Positions 17,543 through 26,762 of a DNA stretch of 64,000 nucleotides are shown here, in pieces. Made by a program: the position numbers and the translations under genes. Origin of the DNA: JAVBNU01 sp031551265 (lineage in GTDB: Bacteria > Cyanobacteriota > Vampirovibrionia > Gastranaerophilales > Gastranaerophilaceae); NCBI GenBank assembly GCA_031551265.1, contig JAVBNU010000007.1:1-64000 (forward strand). The letters run 5' to 3'. Position 1 is the stretch's first letter; the number at the start of each line of letters is the position of its first letter. Under the pieces are notes generated by a model, which was given only the letters and a program-made list of their open reading frames with translations, did not search any database and was not told the origin of the DNA.

Positions 17543-18856
17543 ATGAACGACGTAAATAAATTGCTGAGCGCTCTTGGTGAGAGCGTTGAGTTGAAGCCTG
17601 ACAAATGGAGTGAGGAACACATTTATGAATCAGGCAGCAAAAAATGGATAGCAAATATTGTCCCTGTAGAGCTTTTGAAAAGAAGTGTCAAGGAGGCTGT
17701 TGAATCTCTTGTTACGATAAACGAGAGCGGTATTTTCTTCGATAGTTTTCCTGATGATATTCAAACTCCTGACTATGGTGACAAATGGGGCAGGCTTGCC
17801 AATTATTTGGAAATAAATAATCGTGCAATTGCTGAAATGCACGGAGATAGAACTAAAAACGGTATTTTAAGCTCAATAAAAATTTTGCCTGCTATTCCTC
17901 CATCGGCGAAAAGTTGGGCAAATTGCGTTATTTTGTCTCAGATTTTCCCTAATATTTTTGGCGATGGCCATAATAAAGCGCCTGATGAGGAAAATTCAAT
18001 TTACGGTATCAGGCTAAATGCAGGCTACAGCAATAATATAATAGATTTTGATATTGTGGATAAAATATCGCCTGAGGAACAATTTAAAGCATTTAATACT
18101 TTGGCTCACATACACGGGCTAAAGACCGGTTTTCGAACAGTAATTTCGGCTGATCAAATTAAGATAGCAAATCCTGATGGTGACGATATTACTTTCGATT
18201 GGAACGATTCTAAACATCAAGAACTCTTCATAAATGAGCATGTGAAGTTAATGGAATTGGGATTTGAGGCTGTTTTCATCGATTCGGCTAAACATATTGG
18301 CGGGTATGATATGGATAACTACACGGGCGTTGGCGCATTGCCGGGCTATGAACAAATGCAATATATTTTGTATGAAATTCGTAACCGGTCAGGAGTTGCC
18401 ACTATTAGCTTTGCCGGTGAAAAAAGCACGGGAGATTTCGAGCGATACGAAAATCTCGGGCTTACGACCGGTACCGCCTTTATAGAGCCTGACAACTTAG
18501 AGGAGGTGAAAGACTGGTCAGAAAAACTTAAATACGATAAAGAATACGCACCTGGTGTTGAAGTTTCAAACGACAACGATGAGGGTGGCAGAAGCTACGA
18601 AGAACGGCTAAACCGAGTTAATTCATCGCTTTTTGGCTATGAGTTGCCGAGTGATAAACTGCCAAGCTTTATGCAGATGGAAGACCTTTTCCCGCTGAGA
18701 TATGACACGAGCACGCATCATTTGATGATGTGTAATCCATCGTACTCTACGGATGGAACGCCTGAAAGCCATTGGGAAAATCTTTTTACCAATGATGACG
18801 GCAGGGCGTACAATGCGAAAGTGTCAGATTTATTTGTTCATTCGATGAACTTGTAA
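17543..18856 (+). CDS. Unknown protein, possibly TIM-barrel hydrolase-like
   Basis: 437 residues, no signal peptide or membrane segment, so probably cytoplasmic. I do not recognise the family with confidence. Segments such as FNTLAHIHGLKTGFRTVIS, LMELGFEAVFIDSAKHIGGYD and GVATISFAGE read like successive strand-helix turns of a glycoside-hydrolase TIM barrel, and FIDSAKH could carry an acidic residue, but the diagnostic GH13 motif set is not complete. No strong ribosome site is visible before ATG 17543. It is convergent with the secreted-protein gene, 8 bases away. Treat the fold suggestion as a guess. Confidence 0.6.
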   Translation: MNDVNKLLSALGESVELKPDKWSEEHIYESGSKKWIANIVPVELLKRSVKEAVESLVTINESGIFFDSFPDDIQTPDYGDKWGRLANYLEINNRAIAEMHGDRTKNGILSSIKILPAIPPSAKSWANCVILSQIFPNIFGDGHNKAPDEENSIYGIRLNAGYSNNIIDFDIVDKISPEEQFKAFNTLAHIHGLKTGFRTVISADQIKIANPDGDDITFDWNDSKHQELFINEHVKLMELGFEAVFIDSAKHIGGYDMDNYTGVGALPGYEQMQYILYEIRNRSGVATISFAGEKSTGDFERYENLGLTTGTAFIEPDNLEEVKDWSEKLKYDKEYAPGVEVSNDNDEGGRSYEERLNRVNSSLFGYELPSDKLPSFMQMEDLFPLRYDTSTHHLMMCNPSYSTDGTPESHWENLFTNDDGRAYNAKVSDLFVHSMNL

Positions 18857-18864
18857 ATCCCGGC

Positions 18865-19620
18865 TTATTGTACGAATTCTATTACGTAAGCGTATCTTAT
18901 ACTTCTAACCCATCTTTTCGTTTTAAACTGAATCGTAAGCAGGGAAAATTGGTCAGCAATGCTATTGTTACTAGCAGGAATAGTTATTGTGCTTATTTTT
19001 TGTGCGACACCGTCTGTTCTTTCACGACCGATTGTCTGTGTCGTAGGGATTTTGCTTTGTGCACTGCCAACTGACAAAAAGATATCGGCATCAAGCTCCC
19101 CCGGTCTGAATTTTTGAGAGGCCTGGGTAATTTTGATGCTCTTGGTGCCTTCAGGCATGTCAAAATAAAACATTTTGTAGCCGTTTTTAAGCAGATCACT
19201 GTCATCAAGAAAAATAAACCAGGAAGTTGAATCTTCTTTAACTTCGCCGACTCTGATAGCTGTTTTCAGGTATCTGTGTGTTTTGTCGTCTTTACCTAAC
19301 ATATACCAGAGACAGTCTTTACAGACCCTTACAGGACAAATATAGCAGGGTTCTTGCGCCGCCAAGCCCAATAATGCGCCACCGGCTAATATATTCATCA
19401 ATATACCTGCGGCAGCACCACCACCGGCAATACCGGCAGCGATTGGGACTGCGGCATTATCACCGCCCCCGCCGCCTCCGCCGCCATCATCCGGTATTGG
19501 TGGTATTGCTGATGCAGGGATTGTCAGCTGAAATGAATCTGTGCTGGTATCAGCGCAAACCATAATAGGATTAGCTAAAAATATTAGCGTTAGTAGTATT
19601 AGTATCGTTTTTTTAAGCAT
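18865..19620 (-). CDS. Secreted protein of the pilus cluster, unknown function
   Basis: 251 residues with a signal peptide (1-23, cleavage near VCA-DTS). A Pro-rich stretch and a run of eight glycines are followed by a hydrophobic Gly/Ala segment (about 55-90, IAAGIAGGGAAAGILM), resembling a glycine zipper or a single membrane-inserting helix. A CxxC-x4-CxxC motif (CYICPVRVCKDC) follows. The C-terminal half is beta-rich. It directly follows the pilin-like gene on the same strand and shares the divergent cluster, so a role in pilus anchoring or surface structure is possible; no family is recognised. Confidence 0.65.
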   Translation of the reverse strand: MLKKTILILLTLIFLANPIMVCADTSTDSFQLTIPASAIPPIPDDGGGGGGGGDNAAVPIAAGIAGGGAAAGILMNILAGGALLGLAAQEPCYICPVRVCKDCLWYMLGKDDKTHRYLKTAIRVGEVKEDSTSWFIFLDDSDLLKNGYKMFYFDMPEGTKSIKITQASQKFRPGELDADIFLSVGSAQSKIPTTQTIGRERTDGVAQKISTITIPASNNSIADQFSLLTIQFKTKRWVRSIRYAYVIEFVQ

Positions 19621-20139
19621 CTATAGTTTTCCCAGTGTAAACATTACTTTACCGTTGTAAAGCCCCTCTAAAACACCTACGGTTGTTGTGATTATAGGTA
19701 CAAAATTCCCTGTCACAACCCCGTTATAAGGTGTTGAAATTGTGTGTGTTGTAGGTGAAAAATTCAGCTCCGAAGCCGGTATTTGGTAGGCTTGTGTGGA
19801 GTGTATCATCTCTAAAAACTCAGCGTCTACGTATATTGGTGATTTTAGATTTGTTCGTATTTGTACAGACATTGGTGTAAGGCTGAGTATGTAAGCATTT
19901 GGGTCGGCTGTATTTACGTTTTCTATGGCAACGTTGGTGAAAAAGTCATTTTTATTATATGGCGTGGTTGCCACGTATACTTTTTCTATTTCAAGCACCT
20001 CGCTTAAAACCGTCTGAATCGTCTGACTTGCGGTTTCTGCAGCTATAACACTCTTCTGTAAAAGTATCATTAAACAAATTATTTTGAGCAATGTTTTCAT
20101 CATATGCAATTTTAAATTTAAAACATATTTTTTTTCCAT
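19621..20139 (-). CDS. Pilin-like subunit, archaic chaperone-usher type
   Basis: 172 residues in the long frame; an internal ATG at 20103 gives a more typical signal peptide (MMKTLLKIICLMIL...), and neither start has a well-placed ribosome site. After cleavage the mature protein begins AAETASQTI, the same opening as the pilin at 21958 (AAETASQTL). The C-terminus EGLYNGKVMFTLGKL matches the Gly-x-Tyr terminal beta-strand pattern of the other subunits. The stop is directly followed by the start of the next secreted gene. It is divergent from the main pilus genes and is likely a minor or alternative subunit. Confidence 0.6.
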   Translation of the reverse strand: MEKKYVLNLKLHMMKTLLKIICLMILLQKSVIAAETASQTIQTVLSEVLEIEKVYVATTPYNKNDFFTNVAIENVNTADPNAYILSLTPMSVQIRTNLKSPIYVDAEFLEMIHSTQAYQIPASELNFSPTTHTISTPYNGVVTGNFVPIITTTVGVLEGLYNGKVMFTLGKL

Positions 20140-20202
20140 ACCCTACTTTATATATCCATTTAGAGAATATCAATTCATTTCAACTTTTTTATACTGTCTG
20201 GT

Positions 20203-21093
20203 ATGTTTAGAAGAGTTACAATTTTTATGCTTATGTTATTACTAACTGCTGCTAAAAGCTTTTCTTCAGAAGCTTTTATAGTAGATGGTAACGGCAGTCC
20301 GATTATATCTCCGACTCAGGTGGAGCAAAAAATCAGGACGCGATATTCGGTTGCGGGTTTGACTGTGCTAAAAGTAAAGCCTGCTGAGCCGTATATTACA
20401 AATTTGGACAATCCATCAATAAAAATACCTGTTGACAGGCTTTATTTGAATAGAAATTCGAGCCAATCAATGAAACTCAGTTCTGATGTTTTCGTTAATA
20501 TATATAATGAAAATTTGCAGTCTGTTGATATTGATGAACTTTTGAGGCTTACGCTGCGTGATATAGGTACGCTGCCGGCCGGTTTATATTCTATAGATTT
20601 AGAATTTGTACTTATAACCGGCGCAAACCAAAACAGTTACAACGCGATGTACCCGCTGAGATTCGAGGTGCCGAGAAATATTGATATATCTACATCAAGC
20701 CCTGAAATAAAGATAATGATGAAACAAGATGACGTGCTGAATCTGCATTCCAATGTTTCTAATGAGTTGGCAAATCAAATTGTTATCAATGCAAATATGC
20801 CTTGGACACTTTGTCTCGATACTAGTAACCTAGGCGATTTAAAAGGTGATTATTATTTTCAGGTCAAAAGTGCGCAAGGCGCTGTTAGTGGCTATGAAAC
20901 ACAAAGACAAAAACTTCAGCGCGGGCAAAAATACCAAATCGCCTCAGGCACGCAAACCAGTAATAATATCCCTTACGGCGGCTATCGCCCGACAACTGTT
21001 GTTGTTGAATATACGCGCCAACATACCGATAACAGATATCTACCTGCCGGAACATACATGAATTCCCTTATTTACAGCATAGAGGACCGTTAA
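20203..21093 (+). CDS. Exported pilus-associated protein, possible tip subunit
   Basis: 296 residues with signal peptide (MFRRVTIFMLMLLLTAAKSFS). No named family recognised. It is larger than the pilins, as expected of a two-domain tip adhesin, and ends in AGTYMNSLIYSIEDR, the Gly-Thr-Tyr terminal strand pattern shared by the subunits here. It is the first gene of the rightward cluster and ends 2 bases before the chaperone start. A tip or adaptor role is inferred from position and C-terminus only. Confidence 0.6.
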   Translation: MFRRVTIFMLMLLLTAAKSFSSEAFIVDGNGSPIISPTQVEQKIRTRYSVAGLTVLKVKPAEPYITNLDNPSIKIPVDRLYLNRNSSQSMKLSSDVFVNIYNENLQSVDIDELLRLTLRDIGTLPAGLYSIDLEFVLITGANQNSYNAMYPLRFEVPRNIDISTSSPEIKIMMKQDDVLNLHSNVSNELANQIVINANMPWTLCLDTSNLGDLKGDYYFQVKSAQGAVSGYETQRQKLQRGQKYQIASGTQTSNNIPYGGYRPTTVVVEYTRQHTDNRYLPAGTYMNSLIYSIEDR

Positions 21094-21095
21094 AA

Positions 21096-21944
21096 ATGAG
21101 AAAAATAATTTTTGTTCTTATAATCATTTTACTTTTACTTTTGGTCTTTCAAATGCGCACACATGCTGCGATTAAAGTCTCACCGATGATTGTTGAGCTT
21201 GACGCAAATTCGGCACGGGGGAATTATTTGACAACAAGCATCAACGTCCAGGGCGGAGATGACGAGACTATAAGGTTTAAGGTTTATCCGGGTTTTTTCG
21301 AAATAAACAAGGAAGGTCGGATGGAGCCTATTGCCAAAACTGATGTGGCTAACTCCCTTGTCCACCATGCAAGGGTAACGCCAAATGAATTTACACTCCA
21401 AAAAGGACAAGCCCAAAAAGTCAGGCTAACGTTTACTGATTTGAAAACCCTGCCTGATGGTGAATCGCGAATGGTTATATTTTTAGAGGATGTGGCAACA
21501 AAAGAAATGCTGCTACCCCGAATAAAAAATGGTATATCAACCAGATTGATTGTAAAAACACGTATTGGCGTGCCAATATACATCGAAAAAGGTAATGTCA
21601 TAAGAACAGGCGTTTTTGATGACTTAAGAGTTGAGAAAAAGGATAAAAACCTAGTTTACGTGATGAATTTGCGTGCAGAGGGCAACAGCAAAGTTCGCTA
21701 TAGTGGGAGTGGACAAATTTTGCGAGGCAATACTCCGATTGATGAGTTTAGAGTAACCAGTTCCGTAGTCGGAGGTGGCAACACAGCCGTTGCCAAGGGG
21801 GAATTGCCGTTAAATAAAATTGCACAAAACGGGGATTACACACTGAAAGTTATGCTCAATTACAAAGATGCTAAGGGCAAAACCAAAAAATTAATAAAAG
21901 AGGTCACTTTTAATGTGGAAAAAGTAGAATCCACATCAATTTAG
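21096..21944 (+). CDS. Periplasmic pilus-assembly chaperone (PapD-like)
   Basis: 282 residues with a signal peptide or membrane anchor (long run of Ile/Leu, 1-25). The mature part opens IKVSPMIVELDANSARG, the usual first strand of a PapD-like Ig domain. It contains RVTPNEFTLQKGQAQKVRLTF, matching the chaperone pattern in which alternating hydrophobic residues cap a pilin subunit. A second domain follows (about 150-270). Such chaperones hold subunits in the periplasm and deliver them to the usher. It lies 13 bases before the pilin gene. This is the best anchor for the chaperone-usher reading of the cluster. Confidence 0.75.
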   Translation: MRKIIFVLIIILLLLLVFQMRTHAAIKVSPMIVELDANSARGNYLTTSINVQGGDDETIRFKVYPGFFEINKEGRMEPIAKTDVANSLVHHARVTPNEFTLQKGQAQKVRLTFTDLKTLPDGESRMVIFLEDVATKEMLLPRIKNGISTRLIVKTRIGVPIYIEKGNVIRTGVFDDLRVEKKDKNLVYVMNLRAEGNSKVRYSGSGQILRGNTPIDEFRVTSSVVGGGNTAVAKGELPLNKIAQNGDYTLKVMLNYKDAKGKTKKLIKEVTFNVEKVESTSI

Positions 21945-21957
21945 AGGAGGAAAATAA

Positions 21958-22584
21958 ATGAAAAACCAAAAACTGGCTAAACTAGCGTTAGCCTCAGTGT
22001 TGGCGCTTGGAATGATTCCGGCAGCAGACGCAGCAGAAACTGCAAGCCAAACACTCAATGCTGTACTTGCTGCACACATAAATGTTACAGCCTATGGAGG
22101 GATTGTTGATGCAGTTATTGACCCGATGACAGGTGCATTGGATCAAGCTTTCACACCTGCTTTCAGAATTCAGAACAATGTTCCCGCTACAATCTATATA
22201 CAGGCCACAACTACAACGGAGGCAGGCAGTGTAACCGCTTTTTTCACGGATGGTACTACACAGTATGTAGCGCTGTCTAATACTACAGCCGGTCAAATAC
22301 CAACAGCAGCTGCCTATACGAGTTGTACTGGCGCAACGCCTGATCCTACCACAAACCCCAATATTATTGCCTATCCGATTGCAAGTATTGTATTGGTAAG
22401 AGCTTCATCGTCCACAACACCTACTTATGATGCTACTAAAAGCCAGTATTATGCTGATGTCAAAAACGGCAATACTGTTGCGACCACAACAACAGGACAG
22501 GCTGCTCGTTTGGAAACATATTCGTTCGACGACACACCGGGCACTTATCAAGCAGTGGTTACTATGACCACAACGTCGTTATGA
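21958..22584 (+). CDS. Major pilin-like subunit, archaic CU/SCPU-like
   Basis: 208 residues; signal peptide ends AADA, mature start AETASQTLNAVLAAHINVTA, like the N-terminal donor strand of archaic (Csu/spore-coat-U-like) pilins. The C-terminus PGTYQAVVTMTTTSL matches the Gly-Thr-Tyr final strand of that class. Composition is Thr/Ala rich. A strong GAGGAGG site precedes the start, which suggests high expression and a role as the main subunit. It overlaps the next gene by 4 bases (ATGA). Confidence 0.7.
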   Translation: MKNQKLAKLALASVLALGMIPAADAAETASQTLNAVLAAHINVTAYGGIVDAVIDPMTGALDQAFTPAFRIQNNVPATIYIQATTTTEAGSVTAFFTDGTTQYVALSNTTAGQIPTAAAYTSCTGATPDPTTNPNIIAYPIASIVLVRASSSTTPTYDATKSQYYADVKNGNTVATTTTGQAARLETYSFDDTPGTYQAVVTMTTTSL

Positions 22585-23213
22585 GGATTCTATTCGCTCT
22601 TGCTCTTATGCTGCTATGCACTTCGTGTGCATATGCAGCACAGGAGTTACATCATGATTTAGTCACGGTATGCCCTTCTGTTGTGCAAATTTCGCCGGAT
22701 TCATTGCGTTTGAGTGGGACTATAAATCCGATTGATGGCAGTATTTCGTCAATGGCAGGGAAATTCAGGCTGGTAACAAATGATAATGATGCTCATTATG
22801 ATTTCATTGTCATGTCACAGGTGCAAACAAGTGATGGAGGCTTGCAAAACGCGTATTATCTTGATGTTAATGCCGGTGACTCAATTATTCTGGTGAACAC
22901 GGCTGTAGATAAACTCCCCAGCAGAGCCAACATTGATAATATTAAATCAGGCAATCCGAAGGCCGATTTGAACCCCAATGCGATAGCATATCCAATTTCG
23001 TCATCAATAAGTTCAGAATTTGAAAGCATAACAAAAAGTAATGATGCGGCATATAGTGGCGTGCATTACAAAGTAAAAAACGGCAGCGCTCAATCAGGAA
23101 TAGTCTCGCAATCCTTAGGTATTAATCCTAATTTCGGCACATACTCTCTTTCTGACGACGAGCCCGGCACTTATGAGGCAATTGTTACACTTAGCGCTTA
23201 TGCGAAACCTTGA
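22581..23213 (+). CDS. Second pilin-like subunit
   Basis: 210 residues with signal peptide (cleavage near CAYAA). It is distantly parallel to the preceding pilin: NPNAIAYPISSSI against NPNIIAYPIASIV, and C-terminus PGTYEAIVTLSAYAKP against PGTYQAVVTMTT. The two therefore probably arose by duplication. It overlaps the upstream gene by 4 bases, implying translational coupling. A minor or terminating subunit is likely. Confidence 0.65.
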   Translation: MRILFALALMLLCTSCAYAAQELHHDLVTVCPSVVQISPDSLRLSGTINPIDGSISSMAGKFRLVTNDNDAHYDFIVMSQVQTSDGGLQNAYYLDVNAGDSIILVNTAVDKLPSRANIDNIKSGNPKADLNPNAIAYPISSSISSEFESITKSNDAAYSGVHYKVKNGSAQSGIVSQSLGINPNFGTYSLSDDEPGTYEAIVTLSAYAKP

Positions 23214-23236
23214 AAGTCATATAAAATACTTCATCT

Positions 23237-23388
23237 TATGTCATGCTGAAGCGCCAAAAAATGCGTTTTGTTATCAAGCGTCTGTGTTCAGCATCTGTCA
23301 GATAAACGTAGGCTATAACCGATAATCCGACAGACCCTGAATATTCACGCTTGAAAAATAAATACATAAAAAAATGTTTCAGGGTGAC
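23237..23388. repeat. Intergenic palindromic repeat, copy B
   Basis: Same order of arms as 9581-9733 (GTCATGCTGAA ... TTCAGCATCTGT ... CAGACCCTGAA ... TTTCAGGGTGAC) with a diverged interior. It lies between the second pilin and the usher gene and so may uncouple their expression. Confidence 0.85.
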
Positions 23389-23469
23389 GGGGGATCCTAT
23401 CGTAGATTGCAATATAGCTAAAAATTTTTGAGCGATGCTGCCTGACGGCTCAGAATGACTAGGAAATCA

Positions 23470-26430
23470 ATGAAAAATATAAATAAACTGCTCATTTTCT
23501 CTGTGATAGCCGGAACATTACTCTGTTGTGCGCCGGCTATTGCCGTACAAGCGAGTGATACGACAATCTCTATAGCCTCTGTGAACAATTCAGCGTATTT
23601 TGACATTGAAATTATGCCTGTGTCCGAGGGGAAAATTCTTTTGCCACTCAAACAATTGGCAGATATTTTAGAAGTGCCTGTTAAAATAAACCACTCAACG
23701 AAAGAAATAACTTTTGATAACGTCAAAGTCAGTAAGGATGCTATATTTATTGGTGGAGTAAAAATACCGGCTGAAAGTGCATATCTGAAAAAAGGTATTA
23801 TGTCTGATATTCAGGATGAAATTTTTATTGATGAAAAAACACTTTCTAAAATATTTAATACAGAAATTTCCACGAACAAAAACGAACTTTCGGTAATTAT
23901 AACAAGCTCAAACGCGCTTTCATACTTAGGCAGCGATGAAACGGGTGATGAGACCGAACAAGATGTCAAAAAATTCCGTGCATACAAAGATGTTTTGGTA
24001 CCTGAGGAGAGAAAAAGATTTACCCTTGATACAATTGGATTCAACAACTATATGAACTCCGACAATACAAAGCAGGTTTATTTAAACGAAACGACAACTA
24101 ATGCTTTGTTTAACAATAATTCCAACATTACCCTTAAAGGGAGGGCGTTTGACGGCGATTATAACGTGGATTTTAACTCAAATAATCACACTGAAAAGTT
24201 CTTTTCTTTCGGTGGTTTAAGTTTCAAGTACAAAAACAAGTATAAAAATATTCCCTATGAAATCGGTCGTGTAACGGGTTTTGAAGATGAAAAATTCCGC
24301 ATAGGAACATCTTTATTGGGCGTGCAGGTTTTTAATTATGATTCATCTGAAAAAGATTATCGCTATATTGACGGCAATGTCGATGAAAACAGCGTTGTAA
24401 ATATTTATATCAACGATGAATTTTACAAAACTCTTGATACTTATAAAGGCTACTTTTCGCTGAAAGACGTATACACTGACAAAAAAATAGAAAAAATCAC
24501 TATTGAAGAACTTAAGGATGATGGAAGCACAAAAACGGTTTATGAAAAAATATATCCCAAAAATAAAAGCGGGTTATCGGTCGGCGAAAGACGCTACAGC
24601 ATGTTAGCCGGTGTTTCAGGCTTTAATGACAGGCTATTCAGCCAAAATGGCTACATTTACCAAATGAATACAAAGAAATTCGTTCTAGGCACGCAATACC
24701 AGCAGGCAATTAGTGAAAAGCTTAACTATGACGTGAAAGTAGCGGCAGACAAAATTATCCAGCAAGATGCCAACACGATTTGGGGGCAAAGCTACTATAA
24801 CAACCACTCTATACTCTCATCAGGCACCTATAAAAACCCGAATATTCTTGAAGGTGCAAGTGTTATAAACACCTGGAAATACGATATTAATGACGATTTA
24901 AGAATAAGTTCCGATATGGGCGTCTCGTACTCAAATGAAGGCTCAGGACACACTGCCTCTGTAAATGCGCATTATTCTAAAGAGAATTACAACCTGAAAG
25001 CAAGCTTGTACGAGTATTCGCCGAATTTTTACCTTGCGGGCTCGGAAAGTGGTTTCATTAGCGACCGACTTGGCGGATACATCGGTGGGGATTATAAATA
25101 TAAACAATTTAACCTCAGCACAGGGCTTAATAAATATTTTTCTAACATTGACAAAAATTATGATGGCGGAGTTATCTCCTACACAGACGGTTCGTTGGGA
25201 ATGGGTTTAAAATTGCCAAAAATTGCCAATTTTAGATTCAGTTCAAATTTTCGGCAAGGCGAAAATACGATTGGCGAAAGTTACAACTATCACTGGGATT
25301 TTAATGTTAGACGAAATTTCAAATATTTTAACCTAGAAGCCGGCCGGCGCGATTATTCTTATAATACAGAGTATTTTTCATCGGCAAAAAACAGCGAAAA
25401 CTTTGAATCATTTTATTCAACGCTTTATGCAAAAGCTGATATTAAAATCCCCAAAAATAAAGGTACACTTATGCTTGGCCACGATATAGTTAATAACACA
25501 TCTAATGGCAGAAGCAACAATTATAGCGCTTTTAAGATTGGCTATACTTTCCCTGAAATCAAGCGAATTTTGCTCTCAACTAACGTCAGTATGAATTACA
25601 CAGGCAGCAATAAGGGCTTTAATTACGGCGCCGGAATAGGCTACAGAACAAAATCAGGTATGGTTATAAGCCTTAACTACCAGTACAACGTCAATGGCGG
25701 CTATATTTTCGACAACATGTATATCCCCGCGAATAACCGACACTCTTTTAATTTGACTTTTAATGATACTCTGGCTGTGGTGCAAGGGAGCGGGTTAAAA
25801 TCAGTCGGCTATGCCGATGCAGACAAAGGCTACGTCGAAATTATAGCGTTCATAGACAAAAACGGCAACGGAAAATTTGATAAAGGTGATATTGGTGTGC
25901 GCAATGTGCCGATAAAAACAAGTTGGAATAACAAGTCAATTTATACAGGCAGAAATGGTATAGCGCCAATTGAAGTAGTTGACAAAGGCGTTGGGAAAGT
26001 TACTTTAGACATCTCAAAGCTTTCAGGCACATTCTCAGCTAAAAGCGGCATCAAAGATTCACAAATGGTGCTAATTAAGCCTAAAAGCACAACAAGAGTT
26101 GAGTTTCCGCTGCTCTGCTCGGTAGGTGGAATACAAGGTAATCTGAAAGTAGTTAGTGATTTTTCTGATAAACTCAATATCTCCGAATTTGTTGTCGTCT
26201 TGCATAATGAAAATGCCCAAGAAGTAGCATATTCAACACTCGACGAATTCGGTAATTATTATTTTTCCGGGATTTCTCCCGGAAAATACGTTGTTAAACT
26301 TGATGAAGTTATACAGCAGGTTTATGGCTTGGATTCTTTTGAAAACAAAGGCGAAATAAACGTTGAAATACCCTATGTACAAGATGAATTCGTCGATATC
26401 AAAGACATCAATTTAATTTATAAGAATTAA
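23470..26430 (+). CDS. Outer-membrane usher-like protein
   Basis: 986 residues from ATG 23470, preceded by AGGAAA at 6 bases; an in-frame ATG at 23455 adds 5 residues. Signal peptide to about residue 23. An N-terminal domain (about 45-145, GKILLPLKQLADILEVPVKI) resembles the copper-amine-oxidase N-like domain found on some unusual ushers. Then come a plug-like beta segment (DGNVDENSVVNIYINDEF), a long Tyr/Asn-rich beta-barrel (about 370-780), an SdrD-B-like domain with an acidic loop (DKNGNGKFDKGD) and a final carboxypeptidase-regulatory-like domain. Length and order fit an usher that translocates and polymerises the pilins upstream. It is not a classic FimD/PapC, so the call rests on architecture and neighbours. 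Confidence 0.65.
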   Translation: MKNINKLLIFSVIAGTLLCCAPAIAVQASDTTISIASVNNSAYFDIEIMPVSEGKILLPLKQLADILEVPVKINHSTKEITFDNVKVSKDAIFIGGVKIPAESAYLKKGIMSDIQDEIFIDEKTLSKIFNTEISTNKNELSVIITSSNALSYLGSDETGDETEQDVKKFRAYKDVLVPEERKRFTLDTIGFNNYMNSDNTKQVYLNETTTNALFNNNSNITLKGRAFDGDYNVDFNSNNHTEKFFSFGGLSFKYKNKYKNIPYEIGRVTGFEDEKFRIGTSLLGVQVFNYDSSEKDYRYIDGNVDENSVVNIYINDEFYKTLDTYKGYFSLKDVYTDKKIEKITIEELKDDGSTKTVYEKIYPKNKSGLSVGERRYSMLAGVSGFNDRLFSQNGYIYQMNTKKFVLGTQYQQAISEKLNYDVKVAADKIIQQDANTIWGQSYYNNHSILSSGTYKNPNILEGASVINTWKYDINDDLRISSDMGVSYSNEGSGHTASVNAHYSKENYNLKASLYEYSPNFYLAGSESGFISDRLGGYIGGDYKYKQFNLSTGLNKYFSNIDKNYDGGVISYTDGSLGMGLKLPKIANFRFSSNFRQGENTIGESYNYHWDFNVRRNFKYFNLEAGRRDYSYNTEYFSSAKNSENFESFYSTLYAKADIKIPKNKGTLMLGHDIVNNTSNGRSNNYSAFKIGYTFPEIKRILLSTNVSMNYTGSNKGFNYGAGIGYRTKSGMVISLNYQYNVNGGYIFDNMYIPANNRHSFNLTFNDTLAVVQGSGLKSVGYADADKGYVEIIAFIDKNGNGKFDKGDIGVRNVPIKTSWNNKSIYTGRNGIAPIEVVDKGVGKVTLDISKLSGTFSAKSGIKDSQMVLIKPKSTTRVEFPLLCSVGGIQGNLKVVSDFSDKLNISEFVVVLHNENAQEVAYSTLDEFGNYYFSGISPGKYVVKLDEVIQQVYGLDSFENKGEINVEIPYVQDEFVDIKDINLIYKN

Positions 26431-26762
26431 AGTCTTTAATATACAAATTTTTACTTTGTGGCTTGTCCCAACTACAAATGTGTCGTCACCCCGCAGGTTT
26501 AAGCGTATAATGTATGCTACAAATTGCCTATGTGCGGGGTCTTTCCGGCGTGGAATCCCACATTGGGAAGATACCGCACGCAAGCAACCTAATTTATCTT
26601 CAACGTTTAGCGCTGCGGTATGACTTGCACTTTAAATATTATGCGGAAATAGCAAATTCGTATCTTAAAAGCTTTATCTCAGCTATAGGGTGCACTCACC
26701 AGTGCACCATCATTTGTTTTAATATATTGGTGCAGTAGTGACAGCACCCACAATTCTAATAT
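26431..26762. other. Intergenic region with CCCGCAG-type repeat, copy 2
   Basis: 26485-26624 is a nested palindrome: outer GTCACCCCGCAG with CTGCGGTATGAC, inner GTGCGGGGTCTTTCC with GGGAAGATACCGCAC. The remaining sequence up to the isochorismatase-like gene includes GGTGCACT/AGTGCACC dyads near 26690-26740. No protein gene is seen. Confidence 0.75.
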
